Of a stretch of DNA of 64,000 nucleotides, positions 53,736 to 62,556 are shown in pieces; the first letter of the stretch is position 1, and each line of letters opens with the position of its first letter. The notes beneath the pieces are model-generated. The model was not told where the DNA came from and searched no databases. It saw only the letters and a program-made list of their open reading frames with translations. The translations under genes were made by a program, and so were the position numbers. Source of the stretch: Streptomyces sp. NBC_01267 (GTDB lineage Bacteria > Actinomycetota > Actinomycetes > Streptomycetales > Streptomycetaceae); NCBI RefSeq assembly GCF_036241575.1, contig NZ_CP108455.1:6493001-6557000 (forward strand), given 5' to 3'.

Positions 53736-56084
53736 GTGAACACAGGAACGCTCAGGAAGCGCGGCGGGGGCGGCATGGCACTCGGTTACAGTCGGCGCAC
53801 CGGCGAACTTCCCGTGGAGGTGACCGGCTTCGTCGGTCGTACGGCGGAGCTCGCCCAGGTCCGCGAACTGCTCGTCCGGGCACGGCTGGTCACCCTCGTC
53901 GGACCCGGCGGGGTGGGCAAGAGCAGGCTGGCGATGCGTGCGGCGTTCACTCTCAAGGGGGAGTATGCCGACGGGGTCGTCCTGGCCGAACTGTCCTCGC
54001 TGCACGACCCCGAACTGCTGCCGCAGGCCCTGGCCAGCGCCCTGGGGCTGGCTGAACAGAGCGGCCGGATCCTGCTGGACGTCCTCATGGAGCACCTCCA
54101 GGACCGCAGGCTGCTGCTCGTCCTCGACACCTGTGAACACCACCTGGACGCCTGCGCGTTCCTCGCCGACCTGCTGCTGCGCGAGGCGCCCGGAGTGACC
54201 GTGTTCGCCACCAGCCGGCAACCCCTGGACGTCCCCGGTGAGCACACCCTGCCCGTACAGCCGCTGGGGTACGACGACGCGACGACGCTCTTCGAACAGC
54301 GCGCGGCGGCCGTCGTCCCCGGCTTCCGGGTCACCGCTGCCAACCGCCACCACGTCCTGGCGCTGTGCCGCAGGCTGGACGGCATACCGCTGGCCATCGA
54401 GCTGGCCACGGTACGGCTCAGGGCCATCCCTCTCGACCAGTTGACCGCCCGCCTCGAACACCGCTTCCGGGTGCTCACCGGCGGACGCCGCAGTGCCGCT
54501 CTGCCCCGGCACCAGACCCTGCGCACCGCGATCGACTGGAGCCACGACCTGTGCTCGGCCGAGGAACGGCTGCTCTGGGCGCGGCTCTCGGTGTTCGCCG
54601 GGCCGTTCGATCTCACCGCTGTCGAGGAGGTCTGCTCGGGCGAGGGCCTGCCGCGCGACGAGATCCTGGAGCACCTCATCGGCCTGGTCGACAAGTCGGT
54701 GGTGCTGCGGGACAGCGCGGACGGCTCCCGGTACCGGCTGCTCGACACCATCAGGGAGTACGGAGCGGACCACTGCGGCACGCTGGGCGGCGACGAGCAG
54801 GAACGCTGCCGCCAACGGCACCGTGACCACTACCTGGCCCGCGTCCAGCACTTCTACCAGACGGTCCTCACGTCCGAACAGGTGCCGTTGTACTGGCAGT
54901 TGTACCGGGATCTGGCCGATCTGCGGAGCGCGCTCGACTACTCGCTGGCCCGCCCCGACGGCGTCCGGCCCGGTCTGGAGATGGCCGCCAGGCTGTGGCC
55001 GTTCTGGGTGACGGCCGGGCTCTCCAAGGAAGGCCGGTACTGGCTGGGCCGAGGCATCGACGCAGATCCGTCCCCCTGCCGGGAGCGGGCCCTGGCGATG
55101 CTGTGGCGCAGTCTCCTCGCGCTGGTGCAGGGCGATCTCGAACCGGCCCTGGAGGGCTTCGAGGAGGCCCGGCAGGTGGCCGTGGAAGCCGGTTCCGACC
55201 TCGAACTCGCCCTGGCCACCGGCTATGTGGGCGGGGTCCGCTGGCTGCTCGGCGACCCCGAGAGCGGACAGCAGCTGATGGACGACGCGCTGGCCCGCCA
55301 GCACCGGCTGAACGACCGCCTCGGACTGGTCGTCTTCCACTACCAGAAGGGCTACATGCACGCCGTGCTCCGTGACTCGGTCTCCGCGGTCGAGGAGTGC
55401 GAGAGGGCACTGGTGCTGCTCGGTGACGAGAGCGGCGAATGCATCATCAAGGGACAGATCCTGGTCGTCGAGGCGATGGCGGCCTGGGCGCGCGGCGAGC
55501 CGGTGGAGTGCGTCTCGCTGGCCAGGTCGGGCCTGCGGAGCAGCCGCGAGGTCAGCGAGATGTTCGGTGCGGCGAACAGCCTGGAACTGCTGGCCTGGGG
55601 CGCCGCGGAACTCGGGAGTTCCAGCAGGGCGGCCTGGCTGCTGGGTGCGGCCGGAGCGCTGTGGCGCAAGGTCGGGTCCCCGATGGTGGGGGCCGCGGTG
55701 TACCTCGACGACCACACCCGGGTGGAGTGCGCCGTCCGCTCCGCGCTGGGCGACGGGGAGTTCGCCGCGCTCTTCGCGCAGGGCGCGGAACTCCCGCTGG
55801 ACCGGGCCGTGGAGCTGGCGCTCGCCGACGCCGACACCCCGACCCCGGCCCTGACGGGCCCGGCCGACTCGACGCCCGGTGACGTCCTGACCCGCCGGGA
55901 GCGGCAGGTGGCGGCACTGGTCTCGCAGGGGCTGACCAACCGCGAGATCTCGGAGCGCCTGGTGATCTCCAAACGCACCGCCGACGCCCACGTCGAGCAC
56001 ATCCTCGCGAAGCTCGGGTTCTCCTCCCGGGCACAGATCGCCGCACTGGCGGGCCGCGCCGACGGCGCCCGGGGCACGACGTGA
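53736..56084 (+). CDS. large ATP-binding LuxR-family regulator
   Basis: 782 residues. The AAA/STAND ATPase has Walker A LVGPGGVGKSRLA near residue 45, LLLVLDTCEHHL (Walker B) and FATSRQPLDVPGE. A helical TPR-like middle (about 330-660) follows, and a C-terminal LuxR HTH (LTRRERQVAALVSQGLTNREISERLVISKRTADAHVEHIL). Such regulators activate secondary-metabolite genes. Start choice: GTG 53736 with GGAGGAG 6 nt upstream; a GTG at 53715 lacks a site. The NRPS locus lies downstream, transcribed toward it, so it may control it. That link is inference. Confidence 0.88.
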   Translation: MNTGTLRKRGGGGMALGYSRRTGELPVEVTGFVGRTAELAQVRELLVRARLVTLVGPGGVGKSRLAMRAAFTLKGEYADGVVLAELSSLHDPELLPQALASALGLAEQSGRILLDVLMEHLQDRRLLLVLDTCEHHLDACAFLADLLLREAPGVTVFATSRQPLDVPGEHTLPVQPLGYDDATTLFEQRAAAVVPGFRVTAANRHHVLALCRRLDGIPLAIELATVRLRAIPLDQLTARLEHRFRVLTGGRRSAALPRHQTLRTAIDWSHDLCSAEERLLWARLSVFAGPFDLTAVEEVCSGEGLPRDEILEHLIGLVDKSVVLRDSADGSRYRLLDTIREYGADHCGTLGGDEQERCRQRHRDHYLARVQHFYQTVLTSEQVPLYWQLYRDLADLRSALDYSLARPDGVRPGLEMAARLWPFWVTAGLSKEGRYWLGRGIDADPSPCRERALAMLWRSLLALVQGDLEPALEGFEEARQVAVEAGSDLELALATGYVGGVRWLLGDPESGQQLMDDALARQHRLNDRLGLVVFHYQKGYMHAVLRDSVSAVEECERALVLLGDESGECIIKGQILVVEAMAAWARGEPVECVSLARSGLRSSREVSEMFGAANSLELLAWGAAELGSSSRAAWLLGAAGALWRKVGSPMVGAAVYLDDHTRVECAVRSALGDGEFAALFAQGAELPLDRAVELALADADTPTPALTGPADSTPGDVLTRRERQVAALVSQGLTNREISERLVISKRTADAHVEHILAKLGFSSRAQIAALAGRADGARGTT

Positions 56085-56115
56085 CCTCCACCGGGCCGCC
56101 GGTCACGGCCGCCGG

Positions 56116-56472
56116 TCAGGGCCGCAGGTCGCTCTGGCCGCAGATCCAGGCCAGGGCCTCGTACACCCCGCGGGCGTGGTCGTCCGGCACATCGCGCTGC
56201 GCCGTGTCCTCCAACTGCACGGCCACCGCGTCCACTTCGGCGGTCAGCAGCCCCAGGTCCGGCGCACCCGCGTCCGTACCGCCCGTGACCGGGGCGGCGT
56301 CCGCCCGGCCCAGGGCCCAGCGGTAACCGGTCAGCGCACCGCGGGAGAACGGTGTCCGCCCGTCCGGCCCGGCGGTGGCCGCCTCCAGCTTCCGGTACGC
56401 CGCCTCCACCTCCGCGCGGTATCTGGTGCCCACGTGCTCGTCCTCGAATGGTTCTCTCTCCGGCGTGCTCAT
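56116..56472 (-). CDS. small conserved-looking protein downstream of NRPS
   Basis: 118 residues, not recognised. It is helical and acidic (RYRAEVEAAYRKLEAATAGPDGRTPFSRGALTGYRWALG...) without membrane segments, signal or cysteine motif. It follows the NRPS by 69 bp on the same strand, so the two are probably co-transcribed. It is not an MbtH protein: the NPF/W...W pattern and length do not fit. The start ATG 56472 has only weak AGAGG nearby. Confidence 0.7.
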   Translation of the reverse strand: MSTPEREPFEDEHVGTRYRAEVEAAYRKLEAATAGPDGRTPFSRGALTGYRWALGRADAAPVTGGTDAGAPDLGLLTAEVDAVAVQLEDTAQRDVPDDHARGVYEALAWICGQSDLRP

Positions 56473-56541
56473 ACCTCTGCGTGTGTCCCGTTCCGTGGTG
56501 GTGATGTCTCTTCCGGGGCTCCGCTCCCGCGGAGCCGTCCG

Positions 56542-59500
56542 TCAGACCGAGTGCGCGCCGGCTCCGTCGAGATGCCGGGAGACCGACTGCCCGATCCGGG
56601 CCAGTGGTGCCGCCTGTGTCATGGCGTGGTGGGTGCACGCGATGTCGTGGGACTCGATGCGTCCCGTCACCCAGGGCCGCCAGGCCTCACCGTCCAGGGC
56701 CTGCGCCGACTTCCCCTGGGTCGCGTGGAAGTACAGCAGATCCCCGTCGAAGACGCCCTCGACGAACGTCGGCTGGAGCCGGACCGAGTTGGTGAGGACG
56801 GAGGTCATCGCGGCCACATGGTGCTCCGCGAGGCCCTGGTGTTTCCCGAGCCCCCGGTACTCCGCCAGGGAGGCGGACAGCGGGCCGTTGCCGCCGTCGC
56901 TGCTGAGGATCGCCGCGACCTCGGTGGCGGTCAGCGCCGAGAGACCCGGTCCCGGCGGGGTGTGCCCGGCGGCTTCGAGCAGGAGCGCCAGGGCCGCACG
57001 GTCGTCGGGCAGCGAACGGAGCCGGCTCCGCGGGTCGATGGGACGGGAGTCCAGCATGGCCAGCAGGGCCACCCGCTCGCCCCGCTCCTGGAGCCGTACC
57101 GCGATGGCGTGCGACAGGGCACCGCCCAGGGACCAGCCCAGCAGGTGGTAGGGCCCCGACGGCTGCACGGAGCGGATGTGCGTCACGTACTCGGCGACCA
57201 TCTCCTCGAAGGTCGCGGGCAGCCTGCCCGGCCCCGAGAGGCCGCGCGCCTGGAGCCCGTACACCGGGAGGTCGTCCGCCAGATGACGGGGCATCCCCGC
57301 GTAGCACCAGCTCAGCCCCCCGGCCGGATGGACGCAGAACAGCGGCGGCCGGGAACCGTCGGTGCGCAGCGGCAGCAGCATCGCGAACGGGTCCTGCGCG
57401 CTGCCCTCGTCGAGCAGCCGGGCCAGCCCGGCCACGGTCGGCGCCTCGAAGACCGCGCCGATGGACAGCGCGGTGCCCAGCGACGACCGGATGCGGCCGA
57501 TGAGCCGGGCAGCCGGCAACGAATAGCCGCCCAGCGCGAAGAAGTCGTCGTCGATGCTGATGTCCACGACACCGAGCACCTCGGTGAAGAGCGCGCAGAG
57601 CGCCTTCTCCCGCGCGCTGCGGGCGGGCCTGCCTACCCGGTCCGCCGCCGCTTCCGGCGCGGGGAGCGCGGCCCGGTCCAGCTTGCCGTGGGCCGTCAAC
57701 GGGAGCGTGCCGAGCGTGAGATAGGCCGAGGGGACCATGTAGCCGGGCAGCCGCGCGGTCGCCCAGGCGCGCAGCGAGGCGGCGTCCACCCCCTCGCCGG
57801 CGGCGGCCCGCTGGGACGGCAGGGCTCCGGGCGCGGGGCGCGCCGCGGGCACCACGTACGCGGTCAGGACCCGTTCACCCGACGGGGTTTCCCGTACCGC
57901 GACCGCCGCACGGGCCACCCCCGGGTGCCGGGCGAGCACCGTCTCGATCTCACCCGGCTCGATCCGCAGGCCCCGGAGCTCGACCTGGTCGTCGCACCGC
58001 CCGAGGTACTCCAGCGCACCCCGGTCGGTCCACCGCACCTGGTCACCGGTGCGGTACATCCGGTCGCCCGGCGCACCGAACGGGTCTGCGACGAAACGCT
58101 CGGCCGTGAGTTCCGGCGCGTTGAGATAGCCACGTGCCACCTGGGCACCGGCCAGGTGGAGTTCGCCGGGCACCCCCGGCGGCACCGGGCGCAGCGACGC
58201 GTCCAGCACATGGGCGCGCACATTGTGGCCGGGGCGCCCGATGACCGGCGTGCCGCCCTCCTCGTCGAGCCGGCAGTACACCGCGTCGACGGTGCACTCG
58301 GTCGGCCCGTAGTAGTTGTACGAGGTGGTGCCGGGGCAGTCGCGCAGCGTCCGCCAGAGCGCGGCGTCCAGCGGCTCACCGCCGACCATCAGCAGCCTGG
58401 GGCGGTGCCGGTCACCGGTGAACAGCCCGGCCGCGATCAGCTGGTGCAGGTACGAGGGCGTGACGTCGAGGAAGTCGATCCCGTGCTCGGCGATGTAGTC
58501 GACCAGGGCCCCGGGATCGAGCCGTACGGAGTCGTCGATCACGTGCAGTTGCTGGCCCGCGGCCAGGAAGAGCGGACCCTCCCACGCGGTGTCGAAGGTG
58601 AAGGTCGCGGTCAGCGCGGACCGCAGCGGACGGCCCGCCGACCGGGCGGCGGGCGCGATCAGTTCACGGTGGTGGTCGAAGCAGAGGTTGGTGAGAGCGC
58701 GGTGCTCGACGACGACACCCTTCGGCAGGCCGGTGGTCCCCGAGGTGTAACTGACGTACGCCGCGTGGTGCGGCAGCAGCGGCGCCGTACGGTCACGGTC
58801 GGCCGGATCGGTGTCGGGCCGCCCCTCCAGGTCCCGGACGGTGTCCAGGGCGTCGAGCCGCAGGACCGGTACGGCGGACGGCAGTCCGGGCGCGCCCCCG
58901 ACGGTGCTGATGACACAGAGCGGATCCGTGTCGTCGAGCAGATACCGGATCCGGTCCGCCGGATGCTCGGGGTCCACCGGCACACAGGCCGCACCCGACT
59001 TCAGTACGGCGAGCAGCGCCACCGGGTAGTCGGCGGTGCGCTCCAGCGCGAGCGCCACGAACGTCCCCGGACCGGCACCGCGCGCGATGAGCAGCCGGGC
59101 CAGCCGGTTGGCGCGGGCGTTGAGTTCACCGTACGAGAGCACGGTCTTCCCGCACACCAGGGCGATGGACTCCGGCGCCCTGCGGGCCTGTTCCTCGAAC
59201 AGCTCGGGCAGCGTCGTCGCCGGCACGGGCCGCGCCGTGTCGTTCCAGGCCGTCACCACGGTGTGCCGCTCCGCGGCCGTCAGCAGTTCCAGTTCGGCGA
59301 CCGGCCGGTCCGGCCCGACCGTGGCGAGCGTGTCGAGGAGCTCCAGGAAGCGGCGGTGGTGCGCGGCGGTGACCTCGGCGCTGTACTTCGCGGGGTCGGC
59401 GTTGAAGTCGATCCGCAGCGACCCGTCCGACGGCCGGTCGTAGACGTTCACTCCGAGACCGGTGACGGGGCCGTTGGAGAGGTTGTGCAGGACGGCCGGG

Positions 59501-60603
59501 AGCTGCCCGAAGGTCAACCGGGGGTCGAATCCCATGATGTTGATGCCCCAGTCGCCCAGATACCCGGTGGCGGGGACACCGCCCAGGTCCTTGACGAGGT
59601 ACGGCGCCGGATAGCGCTGGTGCCGCAACAGCCCCCGCGCCTGCCGCGCGGTGTGCCGTACGAGATCGGTCACGGTCGTGCCGGAATCCAGTCGCACCGT
59701 CAGGGGCAGCACATTGGCCAGCATGATCGGCACCCCGCGCGCCACCGCACCGGCACGGCCGGTCACCGTGAGGTCCAGCGTCACCGCGTCCCGGCCGCTG
59801 AGCCGGTGCACGTACAGCGACAGCGCGGCCATCGCCACCGACGGCAGACCCGTTCTGGCCTGCCGGGCCAGGGCGCGCAGACCGGTGGCCGCGACCGGGC
59901 CGACATGGCCGGTCTTCCGGACGAAACGGTGCGGGACGGACTTCAGCCGGTCGGCGGCGTCCGGGCCGACGGGATGGCCGGCCAACTGCGCCGCCCAGTA
60001 CTCCCGGTCCTCGGCGAACCGCTCCGACCCGTGGTACGCGGCCTCGTCGGCCAGCAGTTCGGCCAGCGTTCCCCACGCGGGGGCCGGAAGACGGGTGCCC
60101 GTCTCCAGCGCCGTGTAGGTCTCGGCGACCCGCTGGATGAAGAGGGAGAAGCCGTACCCGTCCAGCGCGATGTGGTGCACGCTGATGTACAGCAGGAAGC
60201 ATTCGTCCGAGGTCCGGAGCAGTGCGAAGGTGAACAGCGGTGGCCGCCCGAGATCCAGGGGCAGGCGCATGTCCGCCCACATCCAGGCGCGGGCCGCGGC
60301 CCACGGGTCGTCGGCGCCGCGCAGATCCACCAGCGGCAGCTCCCACCGGGGGGAATCCCCGGTCAGCTGCCAGGCGTTGCCCTCGTCATCGGCCTCGAAG
60401 CGGACCCGGAGCGCCTCCGTCTCGTCGACTCCCCGGCGCAGTGACTCCTCCAGCAGAGCCCGGTCGAGCGGGCCCCTGATCTCGACGAACTCGGCGGCGC
60501 GGTAGTTGGTGTTCTCCGCGTCCAACTGCTGGGAGAACCACATCCCCGTCTGCGCGGCGGTCAGCGGCAAGCGACCGTTCCGGCTGCCGGACTTCCTGTT
60601 CAT
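56542..60603 (-). CDS. single-module non-ribosomal peptide synthetase (C-A-T-TE)
   Basis: 1353 residues, a complete release module. Condensation domain 10-440, with HHIALDG at 143-149; its opening LPLTAAQTGMWFSQQLD and VEIRGPLD are close to EntF/DhbF-type domains. Adenylation domain 465-975: SYTSGTTGLPKG (618-629), FTFDTAWEGPLF at the substrate pocket, NYYGPTE, YRTGD, and a final Lys at 974. Carrier Ser1028 in LGGYSLPA (the usual His/Asp before Ser is Tyr). Thioesterase with Ser1158 in GWSLGG and a candidate His near 1323. The amino acid cannot be assigned from the pocket by eye. It needs an upstream acyl or aryl donor, as EntF does. ATG 60603, GGAG 9 nt upstream. Confidence 0.92.
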   Translation of the reverse strand: MNRKSGSRNGRLPLTAAQTGMWFSQQLDAENTNYRAAEFVEIRGPLDRALLEESLRRGVDETEALRVRFEADDEGNAWQLTGDSPRWELPLVDLRGADDPWAAARAWMWADMRLPLDLGRPPLFTFALLRTSDECFLLYISVHHIALDGYGFSLFIQRVAETYTALETGTRLPAPAWGTLAELLADEAAYHGSERFAEDREYWAAQLAGHPVGPDAADRLKSVPHRFVRKTGHVGPVAATGLRALARQARTGLPSVAMAALSLYVHRLSGRDAVTLDLTVTGRAGAVARGVPIMLANVLPLTVRLDSGTTVTDLVRHTARQARGLLRHQRYPAPYLVKDLGGVPATGYLGDWGINIMGFDPRLTFGQLPAVLHNLSNGPVTGLGVNVYDRPSDGSLRIDFNADPAKYSAEVTAAHHRRFLELLDTLATVGPDRPVAELELLTAAERHTVVTAWNDTARPVPATTLPELFEEQARRAPESIALVCGKTVLSYGELNARANRLARLLIARGAGPGTFVALALERTADYPVALLAVLKSGAACVPVDPEHPADRIRYLLDDTDPLCVISTVGGAPGLPSAVPVLRLDALDTVRDLEGRPDTDPADRDRTAPLLPHHAAYVSYTSGTTGLPKGVVVEHRALTNLCFDHHRELIAPAARSAGRPLRSALTATFTFDTAWEGPLFLAAGQQLHVIDDSVRLDPGALVDYIAEHGIDFLDVTPSYLHQLIAAGLFTGDRHRPRLLMVGGEPLDAALWRTLRDCPGTTSYNYYGPTECTVDAVYCRLDEEGGTPVIGRPGHNVRAHVLDASLRPVPPGVPGELHLAGAQVARGYLNAPELTAERFVADPFGAPGDRMYRTGDQVRWTDRGALEYLGRCDDQVELRGLRIEPGEIETVLARHPGVARAAVAVRETPSGERVLTAYVVPAARPAPGALPSQRAAAGEGVDAASLRAWATARLPGYMVPSAYLTLGTLPLTAHGKLDRAALPAPEAAADRVGRPARSAREKALCALFTEVLGVVDISIDDDFFALGGYSLPAARLIGRIRSSLGTALSIGAVFEAPTVAGLARLLDEGSAQDPFAMLLPLRTDGSRPPLFCVHPAGGLSWCYAGMPRHLADDLPVYGLQARGLSGPGRLPATFEEMVAEYVTHIRSVQPSGPYHLLGWSLGGALSHAIAVRLQERGERVALLAMLDSRPIDPRSRLRSLPDDRAALALLLEAAGHTPPGPGLSALTATEVAAILSSDGGNGPLSASLAEYRGLGKHQGLAEHHVAAMTSVLTNSVRLQPTFVEGVFDGDLLYFHATQGKSAQALDGEAWRPWVTGRIESHDIACTHHAMTQAAPLARIGQSVSRHLDGAGAHSV

Positions 60604-60624
60604 GCGTGCCGTCTCCTGACGCAG

Positions 60625-60703
60625 GTGCTGGTCTCCACGCGTGCTCGGTCTCTACGCGTGCTCGGCCCCTACGGGCCGTCTGCTCGGCCCCGACGGGCCA
60701 TCA
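60625..60703. repeat. degenerate tandem repeats in NRPS upstream region
   Basis: Four related units start at 60625, 60641, 60658 and 60682, sharing GTGCT(C/G)GG(T/C)C; the last two can form short CGGCCC/GGGCCG hairpins. The surrounding 60604-60931 is gene-free and otherwise unremarkable; it must hold the NRPS and transpeptidase promoters. I found no iron box here. Confidence 0.6.
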
Positions 60704-60931
60704 GGGCCAACGAGCGTCACCGGACAGGTGTATTGGTCCGAAGCGAAACTCTTTGCGGGCGACCCTCGCCGAGCAGCTCCGGAGAGGCCGGTACGGCCCT
60801 GGCCGGAGGCCCGGTCGCACCCGTCGGCAGACTTGGCCTGTGCTTTACGAAGGCCCTGCAACCGTTTCCCCGGTGTCCCTGTCTCTAGTGATGTTGTATT
60901 CAGCGGGAAGTGACGTGAGCGGAGCATGGGC

Positions 60932-61909
60932 ATGGGCCGGGTCAAGGGCAGCATAGGGATCGCACTGCTGGTCAGCGCGGTACTGGCGGGCACGAGTGCC
61001 TGTGGGGGAGACGCCTCGGCGTCGGCCTCCGGGAGCGGCTCCGGAGCGGCCTCGAAGCCGTCGGCGAGCGTGCACCCGAAGCCTTCGCACCCCGCGGGGC
61101 CGCCCATGCTGCTGGAGACGATCGCTCCCAAGTCCGGTGCGACGGTCGGCGTGGCCATGCCGATCTCGGTGGTCTTCACCAATCCGGTGGCCACCTCGGC
61201 CCGTGCCACCATCGAGAAGCACCTGAAGGTCTCCGCGTCGGAACCGGTGGTGGGGGCCTGGCACTGGTTCAGCAGCACCCGGGCCGACTGGCGGCCGGAG
61301 AAGTACTGGCACCCGGGCACCAAGGTGACGCTGGACGCCGATCTGACGGACGTCGGCAACGGCTCGGGCCGTTACGGCACCCACAACTACCAGCACAAGT
61401 TCACCATCGGGGACGACGTCGAGGCCACCGCGTCGGTGCCCGGCCACTCGATGAAGGTCATGCGCGACGGCAAGCTGGTACGGTCCCTGCCGATCGACGC
61501 GGGCAGCCCGAGCTTCCCCTCCTGGACCGGCACGATGGCGGTGATCGACAAGGAGCGTGAGGTGCACATGACCTCGTGCAGCGTCGGCATCAGCTGCACC
61601 AAGGGCAGCCCCGACTTCTACGACCTGACGCTGCCCTGGGACGTCCACCTCACCACGTCGGGCACCTACGTCCACTACTCCACCGGCGACCCGTACCCGG
61701 GCCACAGCTACGGCTCGCACGGCTGTGTCCACCTGTCGATGGCCGACTCCAAGTGGTTCTACGACTTCGTCAAGCAGGGCGACCCGATCACCATCACGGG
61801 TTCCCCCCGAGGCAAGGCCGCCGCGGACAACGGCTATGCCTCGTTCAACCTCTCCTGGGCGGAGTGGCTGAAGACCAGCGCCACCGGTCAGCAGACGACC
61901 GCGAGCTGA
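60932..61909 (+). CDS. L,D-transpeptidase lipoprotein
   Basis: 325 residues. An N-terminal signal with a lipobox-like GTSAC precedes a Ser/Ala/Pro spacer (about 30-60). Then an Ig-like domain (65-150) and the YkuD catalytic domain with the active site SYGSHGCVHLSMAD; Cys and His are present. It forms 3-3 cross-links in peptidoglycan or attaches proteins to it, outside the membrane. Start choice: ATG 60932 with GGAG 7 nt upstream; the ATG at 60926 is also possible. Actinobacteria use such enzymes for stress- or spore-related wall remodelling. Confidence 0.9.
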   Translation: MGRVKGSIGIALLVSAVLAGTSACGGDASASASGSGSGAASKPSASVHPKPSHPAGPPMLLETIAPKSGATVGVAMPISVVFTNPVATSARATIEKHLKVSASEPVVGAWHWFSSTRADWRPEKYWHPGTKVTLDADLTDVGNGSGRYGTHNYQHKFTIGDDVEATASVPGHSMKVMRDGKLVRSLPIDAGSPSFPSWTGTMAVIDKEREVHMTSCSVGISCTKGSPDFYDLTLPWDVHLTTSGTYVHYSTGDPYPGHSYGSHGCVHLSMADSKWFYDFVKQGDPITITGSPRGKAAADNGYASFNLSWAEWLKTSATGQQTTAS

Positions 61910-61981
61910 CCCGTCCCGACACGGACGCTCCCGTTCGAGCTGGACGGCACCCCGGCCCGGCAGTCACGTAACATGTAGGCC

Positions 61982-62401
61982 ATGAATCCTGCTGTTGACC
62001 CTTACGTGATCCGAGTCGGAGTGCCGTCCGTCGAGACCTACCGCCACTTGCGGTCCGTGGCCGGTCTGAGCGCGAAGACGGCCGAGGCCGCCGAGGCCGG
62101 ACTGCCGAACAGCTGGCACAGCGTGGTGATCATGGACGGTGACGAGCCCGTCGGCATGGGGCGCGTCATCGGTGACGGCGGCTGCTTCTTCCAGATCGTC
62201 GACATCTGCGTCACCCCCGCGCACCAGGGCCGTGGCCTCGGCAAGCGGATCATGAACGAACTGACCGGGGAACTCGGCCGCCGCGCACCGGCCAGTGCCT
62301 ACGTGTCCCTCATCGCCGACGGCGACGCCCGGCACCTCTACGAGAAGTTCGGGTTCAGGGAGACGGCACCGGAGTCCGTGGGCATGTACCGCGCTGTCTG
62401 A
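61982..62401 (+). CDS. GNAT family N-acetyltransferase
   Basis: 139 residues, a compact GNAT: VDICVTPAHQGRGLGKRIMNELTGEL is the acetyl-CoA loop and helix, SAYVSLIADGDARHLYEKFGFRETAPESVGMY the C-terminal end. It resembles the small YjaB/aminoglycoside-type acetyltransferases, but the acceptor is unknown. ATG 61982 follows AGGCC only, so the transcript may be leaderless. It sits between the transpeptidase and the LtrA-type gene, both on the same strand. Confidence 0.9.
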   Translation: MNPAVDPYVIRVGVPSVETYRHLRSVAGLSAKTAEAAEAGLPNSWHSVVIMDGDEPVGMGRVIGDGGCFFQIVDICVTPAHQGRGLGKRIMNELTGELGRRAPASAYVSLIADGDARHLYEKFGFRETAPESVGMYRAV

Positions 62402-62410
62402 CGCCCACCT

Positions 62411-62442
62411 CCTGGCGCCCGCCTCGCCTGGCGCCCGCCTCG
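62411..62442. repeat. 16-bp exact tandem duplication
   Basis: CCTGGCGCCCGCCTCG occurs twice back to back at 62411 and 62427, in the gap between the acetyltransferase and LtrA-type gene. It is a slippage-type duplication with no coding role seen. Confidence 0.9.
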
Positions 62443-62556
62443 GCGTCGGACGTTTCGGGGACGTCACCCGTGGCGAGGGCGCGGCCCCGCACGATCTGCG
62501 CCATTGTGTGAAGCGATGAGGAACTGGCCGGGTGCGGGCGGAGGATCGGCGCGCTG

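Noticed and set aside
56116..56472. MbtH-like protein paired with the NRPS
   Set aside because: It lacks the short length and the conserved Asn-Pro-Phe and Trp pattern of MbtH.
45190..60603. One siderophore cluster combining the acylase fusion and the NRPS
   Set aside because: 8.7 kb of unrelated genes separates them, the NRPS lacks an iron box, and no siderophore transporter is present. The connection is only a hypothesis.
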